Shown: positions 1 through 6,003 of the stretch, in pieces | Layout of the letters: the number at the start of each line of letters is the position of its first letter | How positions within the stretch are numbered: the first letter of the stretch is position 1 | Source of the DNA: an uncultured bacterium | GTDB taxonomy: Bacteria; Patescibacteriota; Gracilibacteria; BD1-5; UBA6164 | NCBI GenBank assembly: GCA_947311335.1 | Contig: CAMZKR010000112.1 | Span: 1 to 6,668 of the forward strand | Direction of reading: 5' to 3' | DNA: 6,668 nt | The notes under the pieces: generated by a model | The model's database searches: none | Told to the model about the DNA's origin: nothing | The model's input: the letters and a program-made list of their open reading frames with translations, nothing else | Position numbers and translations under genes: made by a program

Positions 1-685
1 AATAATTAAAAAAATTAATATAATTTTTGAAAAAAAATTAGAGAGAATAAAAATAAAAGCAATTATAAAAGGAAGATATAAAAGTATATACAGTATTTTT
101 AAAAAATGTAAAAAGAAAAAGATATCTAATGTTTTAGAATTAAAAGATATATATGCTTTTAGAATTATAATTGAGAGTAATAGTATAGAAAAATGTTATG
201 AAGTTTTAAATTTATTACATGATTCTTTTTTCCCTATTCCAGATCGTTTTAAAGATTATATTATTATCCCCAAAATAAATGGTTATCAAAGTTTACATAC
301 ATGTTTAATAAAAATAATTCCTAACTTGGATTTACCTGTAGAAGTACAAATAAGAAATACTTATATGGATTTTATAGCAGAATATTGAGTAGCAGCTCAT
401 TATTTATATTGAAAAGATAAAAAATCAAATATAACTGGACTAAAAGAGAAAAATTTATATGAACATATTACAAATTTAAATATATCAAAAGAAGAAGAAG
501 AAATCTTTTGTCTTACACCTATTGGTGATATTGTTGTTTTAGAAAATGATTCAAATATAATAAATTTTGCAAATAAAATACACAATGATATAGTAAAAGA
601 AGCTAAATATGCAATAGTAAACTGAAAAAGACAAAATTTAAATTATAAAGTACAAAGTTGAGATACTATTTATATAATTAAATAA
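1..685 (+). CDS. rel: Rel/SpoT-family (p)ppGpp synthetase, C-terminal part (5' end outside window)
   Basis: This gene encodes the alarmone synthetase that transfers pyrophosphate from ATP to GDP or GTP in the stringent response. The reading frame is open from position 2 and gives 227 residues up to the TAA at 683-685; the start, and any N-terminal HD hydrolase domain, lie left of the window. Visible synthetase motifs, numbered from the first residue seen, are KGRYKSIYS (23-31), DIYAFRI (49-55), RFKDYI (82-87), NGYQSLHT (93-100), EVQIR (114-118) and AEYGVAAH (126-133). The RFKD form is the RxKD type of bifunctional Rel/SpoT, not the ExDD type of RelA, so a hydrolase domain upstream is likely. 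A TGS domain follows (about 167-227: LTPIGD, INFANKIH, VNGKR, GDTIYI) and the protein ends there, without the helical and ACT regions of long Rel proteins. Four internal TGA codons read as Gly at family-conserved or compatible sites. The PAS-PAS-GAF gene starts 3 bases downstream, so the two are probably co-transcribed. Confidence 0.93.
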
Positions 686-688
686 AAT

Positions 689-1969
689 ATGTTAAAGAAA
701 AAACCAGAAATTGTTTTTCGTACTTTAGTTGAGAATATGAATGAAGCAGTATGGATGTGAGATAAAAATAAAGAAACTATTTATGCTAATCCTAGATTTT
801 GTGATATTTTATGATATTCTTTAAAGGAAATAATTTGAAAAAAATCATGCATATTTTGGTCAAATAAAAATATAAAAGAAGTTAAAGAAATAAAAATTAA
901 TAATAATCAAAAGTGAATAAGTACAAGTTATGAATGATATTTAATAAGAAAAGATAATAAAAAGATACCTATATTGTTTAGTTGAGCTTTATTACCTAAT
1001 GGATGATCAATTTGAATAATGACTAATTTAACAAAATTAAAAGAAAAAGAAAATAAAGAAAAAAATAGTAAAGAACAAATTTTACTTAATGCTGTTATGT
1101 TTTCTACTGATGCAATAATTCTTATTTGAACAGATTTAAAAATAAAATCATGGAATAAATGATCAAAGATTCTTTTTTGATATAAAGAAAAATATATATT
1201 ATGAAAAGAAATAACAAATATTTTTTATAAAAAAGATATAGAAATACTACTTAAAGACTCATCTATTATTTATAAATATGAAATTATATGAAGGCATAAA
1301 AATAAATCTAAACTTAATTTTTCAGTAACTATAACTCCTATTTATGATGAAAAGATGGTAAATATAAATTCATATTTACTTGTATGTAGGGATATAACTA
1401 ATCATAGAAAAATTGAGAAAGAAATAGAATTAAAGTACCAAAAAATTAGAGAAGTGTATAATATGATATGAAAAATAAAAAGAGAAAAGGATTATATATT
1501 TGATTTGATTGATATGTTTAATAATTATTATCATGATATATATAGTATTTGAGATTTTATTGTTACATCAATTATAATGCTTACAAAAGTTGATGCTAGT
1601 GTTCTTAGAACTTATAATAAAAAAGAAAAAACATTAGAGATGGTTTCTAATTTCTGATTATCTGATGATTGGCAATGAAAAAAAGTTTTAAAATTAAAAA
1701 ATAGCTTACTTGAAAGAGCTCTTTATCAAGAATCTCCATTAAAGATTCTTGATTTAACAAAAGAATCAAAATATAAAACTCAAAGTTTAGCTAAAAGAAA
1801 TAATCTTTCATCTTTATTACTTATTCCATTAAAATTAAAAGGAGAAATAATTTGAAGTTTATCTCTTTATACTAAACCTGATAAAAAACTTGAAATATTT
1901 GAAAATGAATTTATTATAAAATATTCAAGGGTTATTGAATTAGTAATGGCATCAATATTAAAAATTTAA
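689..1969 (+). CDS. PAS-PAS-GAF sensor protein without an output domain
   Basis: The protein has 426 residues, starting at an ATG 3 bases after the rel stop and ending at TAA 1967-1969. It has two PAS domains and one GAF domain. PAS 1 (about 12-118) shows NEAVWMGD, IYANPRFCDILGYS, SYEGYLIRKD and a GGSIGIMTNLT end typical of PAS/PAC units. PAS 2 (about 128-240) shows STDAIILIGTD, SWNKGS, LFGY and LLVCRDIT. A charged, probably coiled-coil linker (about 240-270) leads to a GAF domain (about 270-424) with LEMVSNFGL, SSLLLIPL and GEIIGSLSLYT. No transmembrane segment, histidine kinase, GGDEF, EAL, phosphatase or DNA-binding domain is present, so it should be a cytosolic small-molecule or redox sensor acting through a partner. 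The ligand cannot be read from the sequence. TGG codons remain for Trp (for example AVW, SWN, DDW) while TGA falls at Gly sites. No Shine-Dalgarno sequence precedes the start, and translational coupling to rel is plausible. The 3' end overlaps the convergent polA-like gene by 12 bases. Confidence 0.88.
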
Positions 1970-3268
1970 AATCATTTGTGATTTGTTTGAAGTTCCTTTT
2001 GTATAATTTTTTCAATCAATATACATTTCAATAATTTCAATATCATATTTTATATTGTGCCCAATAATTAGTATATTAAGATTTAATATTTTCTTTAAAA
2101 ATTTTTTTAAATCTTTATAATTTATTTTAATTCAATGATGTAATTTATTTATATAATATATATTATTTTTATCTAAGAAAATGCTTATTCATACGAATTC
2201 TGCTTTTATTATATTTAAACTTGTAGTTTCTGTATCAAGTGTTATTTGATTTTTCTTTTTTATCTTTTCAAATAAATTATCAAGTCATTGTTTATCTCAA
2301 ATTATTTTAGTTTTTAATCATAAATTTTCCCATTTTAGTAAGCTATCCCTATTTTCTTTTCAAATTAGTGAATTGAATTCAAATTGTTTAAATATTTTTA
2401 TTATATTTTCATTTAATATTTTTTCAGGTGAGAATTTGAAATTTCTTAATTTAAAATCTTTAATTTTTACAGTTTTATTTATTGTTGCTAATTGTTTTGA
2501 TAGAAAAGCATTATTTTTTGATTTAATTAACTTATCAAATGTTTTTCACTTGAAAAGTTTTTCAACTTCTTTAATCTTTTTTATTTTAATAGTATTTATA
2601 TTTTTTCAAGATTGAATTTTTTCAACAATTTTATATATTTCTTCAATACTTCAAATATTATTTATAAGAGAGATTGCTTTTTTAGGTCAAAATCCACTTA
2701 TTCATGGTATGTTATCTGATTTATCTCAAACTATAGAAAGATAATCTATAATTAAATATGGTTCAATTCAAAATTTATCTTTTGTTTCATTAACTCAAAA
2801 TTTCTTTTTTTTCATTGTATCATAAATTTTTACATTATCAGATACTAAAGAATATAAATCCTTATCTCAGGTTAATATATCTATTTCTAAATCTTTATTT
2901 TTTCATAATGTAGTTGCTAATGTTCATATAACATCATCAGCTTCAAATCATGATATTTCAACTATATTTATTCACATAGCTTTTATCATATTCTCTATAT
3001 CTTGTATCTGGTCTTTTAAATTATCGGGCATTTTTTCTCTCGTTCATTTATATTCACTATATAATTTATGACGAAAATTTTTTCATTTAGCATCTTTTAT
3101 GAAAAATAAATAATCAGGTTTTTCTTTTGTGAGTTGTCACGTGAAAAATTTTGCCATACCAAAAATAGCATTTACTATCTTTCAGTCTTTTGTAGAAAAT
3201 TCTGGTAAAGCAAAAAACATACGATATATAAAATTATTTCAGTCTATTAGATATATTTTTTTAGACAT
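1958..3268 (-). CDS. polA: DNA polymerase I 5' nuclease with truncated 3'-5' exonuclease, polymerase domain absent
   Basis: The first 300 residues are a PolA-type 5'-3' exonuclease (FEN/PIN) that removes RNA primers and flaps in replication and repair. Its metal-binding acidic residues are all present: D9 (LIDGNN), D59 (KDAKG), E109/D111/D112 (GFEADDVIG), D135/D137 (TGDKD) and D182/D185 (GDKSDN). A helix-hairpin-helix-like IPGISGFGPKKA segment follows. Next comes the start of a DnaQ-like 3'-5' exonuclease domain with Exo I (D345, E347 in LDTETTSLN) and Exo II (D409 in GHNIKYD). The protein then ends at 436 residues after a tail with no family resemblance. Exo III and the whole polymerase domain are missing; a full PolA has roughly 850-930 residues. 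The 5' nuclease is probably active, the proofreading half probably not. The gene starts 8 bases after the ahcY stop, as the last gene of that operon. The frame is intact throughout. Whether it is a functional standalone nuclease or the remnant of a broken polA is unknown. Confidence 0.9.
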
Positions 3269-3276
3269 AATCTATT

Positions 3277-4680
3277 TTAATATCTATAATGATTAGATTT
3301 ATAAGGTCAATCAATTTTTAATCAAAGATAGTTAGCTTGATCAGTAGATAATTTTGTAAGTTTTACTCAAAGTTTATCAAGATGAAGTCTAGCTACTTCT
3401 TCATCTAATTCTTTTGATAGAGTATAAACTCAGATTTCTTTATCATTATTAAATAAATCTATTTGAGCAAGTACTTGATTTGTGAAAGAATTACTCATTA
3501 CAAAACTAGAATGTCATGTAGCACAACCAAGATTTACAAGTCTTCATTCAGCAAGGACAAAGATTTCATGTCAATCATCAAATATATATTTATCAACTTG
3601 AGGTTTAATATTTAATTTTTTAGCTTTAGAATAATTATCAAGTTTATTCATTTGTATTTCATTATCAAAATGTCAAATATTACAAACTATTGCTTGATTG
3701 TTCATACTCTTCATATGTTCAAGAGTAATTATATCTTTATTTCATGTAGTAGTTACATAGATAAGAGCTTCATTTAATGCATCTTCAATAGTTTTTACCT
3801 CATAACCTTCCATTGCTGCTTGTAGGGCACATATTGGATCTATTTCTGTTACTATTACTTTTGCTCAAAATGCTTTTAGAGCCTGTGCACATCATTTACC
3901 TACATCTCAATAACCACATACTACTGCTGTTTTTCATGCAATCATTACATCTGTTGCTCTTTTTATTCCATCAATTAAAGATTCTCTACAACCATATAGA
4001 TTATCAAATTTTGATTTTGTAACACTATCATTTACATTGATAGCAGGGAATAGGAGCTCTCATTTTTTATGTATTTCATATAATCTATGAACTCAAGTAG
4101 TTGTTTCTTCTGAAACTCATTTAATTTGTTTAGATAATTTAGTCCAAAATCTCGGATTTTTTTTATAATCTTCTTTTAATAGATTTATCATTATTTGTTC
4201 TTCTTCATTGTCATATACTTTTTCTAATAATGAAGGATTTTTTTCTATTTTTACTCATTTATGAATAAGCATAGTAGCATCTCAACCATCATCTAGAATC
4301 ATATTTGCTCATCATTTAAAATTGAAAGTTTGTCTAAGACACCACCAGTATTCTTTTAAACTTTCTCATTTCCAAGCAAATACTGGAACTCAAGTTTCTG
4401 CAATTGCTGCTGCTGCATGATCTTGAGTTGAAAATATATTACAACTACTCCATCTTACTTCAGCTCAAAGTGATGTTAAAGTTTCTATAAGTATTGCAGT
4501 TTGAACTGTCATATGTAAACTTCAAATTATTTTAGCTCATATAAGAGGTTTGTTTTTTCCATATTTTTCTCTTGCTGCCATAAGTCAAGGCATTTCATGT
4601 TCAGCTATATCAAATTCTTTTCTTCACCATGATGCTAATTTTAGATCAGCAACTTTGTATTGGTTATCTTTATAATCCAT
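3277..4680 (-). CDS. ahcY: S-adenosylhomocysteine hydrolase (adenosylhomocysteinase)
   Basis: This cytosolic enzyme reversibly hydrolyses S-adenosylhomocysteine to adenosine and L-homocysteine, relieving product inhibition of SAM-dependent methyltransferases. It is full length at 467 residues, the long bacterial form with an insert at about 145-190. Family landmarks include SLHMT (H56), LDDGGD (D131), EETTTG (E191), NVNDSVTKSKFDN (K223, D227), YGC (C231), the NAD+ loop GYGDVGKG (256-263), CNIGHFDNEI (H337), NLGCATGH (383-390) and the C-terminal PYKSNHYRY, whose Lys and Tyr reach the neighbouring subunit's NAD+ in this tetrameric family. Of 35 glycines, 27 are TGA, including two of the four in the NAD+ loop. 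The ATG at 4680 gives the expected N-terminus (YKVADLKLASWGRKE). The gene lies 19 bases after the adenosine kinase gene and 8 before the polA-like gene, so it is the middle gene of the operon. No Shine-Dalgarno sequence is visible. Confidence 0.97.
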
Positions 4681-4699
4681 TTGTACTATAATTTATATA

Positions 4700-5689
4700 T
4701 TAAAAATTGTTATTTTGTGTATGAACATCAATTATTTTCTTTTTTTCTGCATGTAAGTCAATTTTTTCTCAGAAAAACTTTTCCATTTCTAATTCTAAGG
4801 TTCATTTACTTACAAAATGATTTTGTCATCAATGAAATTGTATACAATGAGATGAAAGTAAATTTCAAAGTTTTCAAGCAGTTTCCCAATTATATCATAA
4901 TTTCAATCATCTTATTAATCATGCTCTATAAGCATCTCATGCTCAAGTTGGATCTATTATTTCTTTTACTTTTACTGGAGAAATAATTATTTCATTATTT
5001 TTATCTATTATTTTTGATCAATTTTTTCCAAGAGTTATAACTATTTTTTCGAAAATGTTTTTTAATTCATTTTCTTCTTTTAAAATTCTTGTTTTAAATT
5101 CTTTATATTCATATTCGTTTACTATTAAATAATTAGCATTTTTACTACATTCTTCTAATTCTTGTTTTTTAAAGGCAAAAAGTTGTTGTCATGGGTCAAA
5201 AAATGTTTTTACTCATAATTCATTTGATTCTTTTATATGTTTGATCATTGCTTCTTTTTGATTTGGAGCAATAATAGAGTATTCAATTTTTTCTGTTATA
5301 TCTTTAATTGATGTATTTATACTTTCTTTCATTGCTCAAGGATAAAATGCTGTTATTTGATTAGAATTTGAGTCTGTAATTATATATCAACTAGCTGATA
5401 ATAATTTTTTACTTTTATTTATATAATCAAGATTTATTTTTTCTTTAAAATAATTATCAAATGAAAAATCATTTCAAACTGAACTTAATAAAATTGGTTT
5501 TTCTCAAATGAGTGAAAGATTATAAGCTATGTTTAATCAAGTTCATCAAGTTTCTTTTTTTAAATATTTGATTAAAAATCAAACACTAAGATTTTCTAAA
5601 TCATCAGTTTTTATATTGTTTTTAAATTTTCATTCATAATCCATAATAAAATCATATGCTGTCGATCAACTAACTATTATATGTTTCAT
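4700..5689 (-). CDS. adoK: PfkB-family adenosine kinase
   Basis: The protein has 329 residues and the layout of the PfkB/ribokinase superfamily: an N-terminal strand (HIIVSGSTAYD), the substrate-side glycine motif GGTGLNIAYNLSLIG (48-62), an NEYE motif (191-194) and the C-terminal signature DPTGAGDAYRAG (246-257), where D252 is the expected catalytic base and the GAG loop forms the anion hole. Both glycines of GAGD are TGA codons. QITAFYPGAM (111-120), DPGQQ (165-169) and HGGQNH (286-291) resemble bacterial adenosine kinases rather than sugar kinases, from memory of the family. The likely reaction is adenosine + ATP to AMP + ADP in the cytosol. The next gene in the operon, ahcY, makes adenosine, which strongly supports this substrate. 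This is the first gene of the operon. The ATG at 5689 is the first in frame and gives a normal N-terminus; no Shine-Dalgarno sequence precedes it. A ribokinase or fructokinase is a less likely alternative. Confidence 0.88.
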
Positions 5690-5715
5690 ATTTATTTAAG
5701 TTAATATTAATAATA

Positions 5716-5745
5716 ATAATATTATTGATATTGTTAAAAAATCAA
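5716..5745 (-). promoter_or_regulatory. Possible promoter of the adoK-ahcY-polA operon
   Basis: On the minus strand, TTGATT (5740-5745) and TATTAT (5716-5721) match the -35 consensus at 4 of 6 and the -10 consensus at 5 of 6, with an 18-base spacer. This would give a leader of about 20 bases before the ATG at 5689. The -10 lies in a small palindrome (AATAATATTATT, 5715-5726). Such matches arise easily by chance in DNA this A+T-rich, so this is a weak call. Confidence 0.3.
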
Positions 5746-5947
5746 TTTATATTTTTGGCTAAACATATTTTTCAATTTTCTTTTAGGGATTTATTATAGT
5801 TATTTTTTACTATTTATTATCATAATTTTATTATGAATAACCGGTTGATATGAAAAATATGAAATAGAATTAAATACAATTTATTTATTGTATAAAAAAA
5901 TAAGTTTTAATATATTTCAAAGAATATTTTCTAAAAATAATTTGTAA
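5738..5947 (+). other. Possible small membrane-peptide open frame, no canonical start codon
   Basis: With TGA as Gly, this stretch stays open for 69 codons between an in-frame TAA at 5735 and the TAA at 5945. Its translation has one strongly hydrophobic segment (about 5768-5833, rich in Phe, Leu, Ile and Tyr), then GITGG and a charged, lysine-rich tail with EKYEIELN and LYKK. That is the layout of a one-pass membrane protein with a cytosolic C-terminus. There is no ATG or GTG in frame, and the only TTG codons (5888 and 5942) are too late. It would need an ATT or ATA start, or be the remnant of a gene that lost its 5' end. No family is recognised, and a chance opening is quite possible in this composition. 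Confidence 0.2.
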
Positions 5948-5971
5948 TAATTAATTTTAAAAGTATAAAAT
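5942..5971 (+). promoter_or_regulatory. Candidate promoter of the flavoprotein gene
   Basis: TTGTAA (5942-5947) and TATAAA (5964-5969) match sigma-70-type -35 and -10 elements at 4 and 5 of 6 positions, with a 16-base spacer. The predicted transcription start is near 5976, giving a leader of about 28 bases. The placement is good, but the A+T-rich background makes chance matches common. Confidence 0.4.
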
Positions 5972-5989
5972 AAATAGTTTAAAGTTTTT

Positions 5990-5997
5990 AAAAAGGG
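5990..5997 (+). promoter_or_regulatory. Ribosome binding site of the flavoprotein gene
   Basis: AAAAAGGG ends 6 bases before the ATG at 6004 and is the only clear purine-rich Shine-Dalgarno-like site before a gene start in this window. It supports ATG 6004 as the start, even though the second codon is TGA (Gly). Confidence 0.55.
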
Positions 5998-6003
5998 TTT
6001 TTA

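Larger units (their letters stand above)
5690..6003. other. Divergent A+T-rich intergenic region
   Basis: This 314-base region separates the minus-strand adoK operon from the plus-strand flavoprotein gene and should hold the start signals for both. It contains short A+T palindromes near the adoK side (TTAATATTAA at 5701-5710 and AATAATATTATT at 5715-5726), candidate promoters in both directions, and a plus-strand open stretch described separately. No tRNA, hairpin-plus-T-run terminator, or repeat longer than the simple TAA/ATT run at about 5708-5726 is apparent. Confidence 0.6.

Noticed and set aside
400..585. Minus-strand 61-residue open frame
   Set aside because: It is antisense to the rel coding region and gives a low-complexity Phe/Ser-rich translation; rel has clear family motifs in this stretch.
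2373..2615. Plus-strand 80-residue open frame starting with ATG
   Set aside because: It is antisense to the polA-like gene and Phe/Leu/Ile-rich without a recognisable motif; the minus-strand reading aligns with PolA on both sides without a break.
1958..3268. Frameshift hiding a continuing exonuclease/polymerase frame
   Set aside because: Beyond the stop the minus strand runs into the complement of the GAF gene, which is itself a good plus-strand gene. No family A polymerase motif was seen on the minus strand there.
3813..4022. Plus-strand 69-residue leucine-rich frame resembling a membrane peptide
   Set aside because: It is the shadow of ahcY, which reads through here with its NAD+ loop and Asn/Asp/Lys active-site motifs. 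The leucines come from complementing A-rich codons.
4660..4986. Plus-strand 108-residue hydrophobic frame
   Set aside because: It is antisense to the C-terminal part of the kinase, including DPTGAGDAYRAG and HGGQNH, and to the first codons of ahcY.
5701..5726. A+T palindromes as a terminator or repressor operator
   Set aside because: The palindromes are short, contain no G+C stem and lie in sequence where such matches are frequent by chance.
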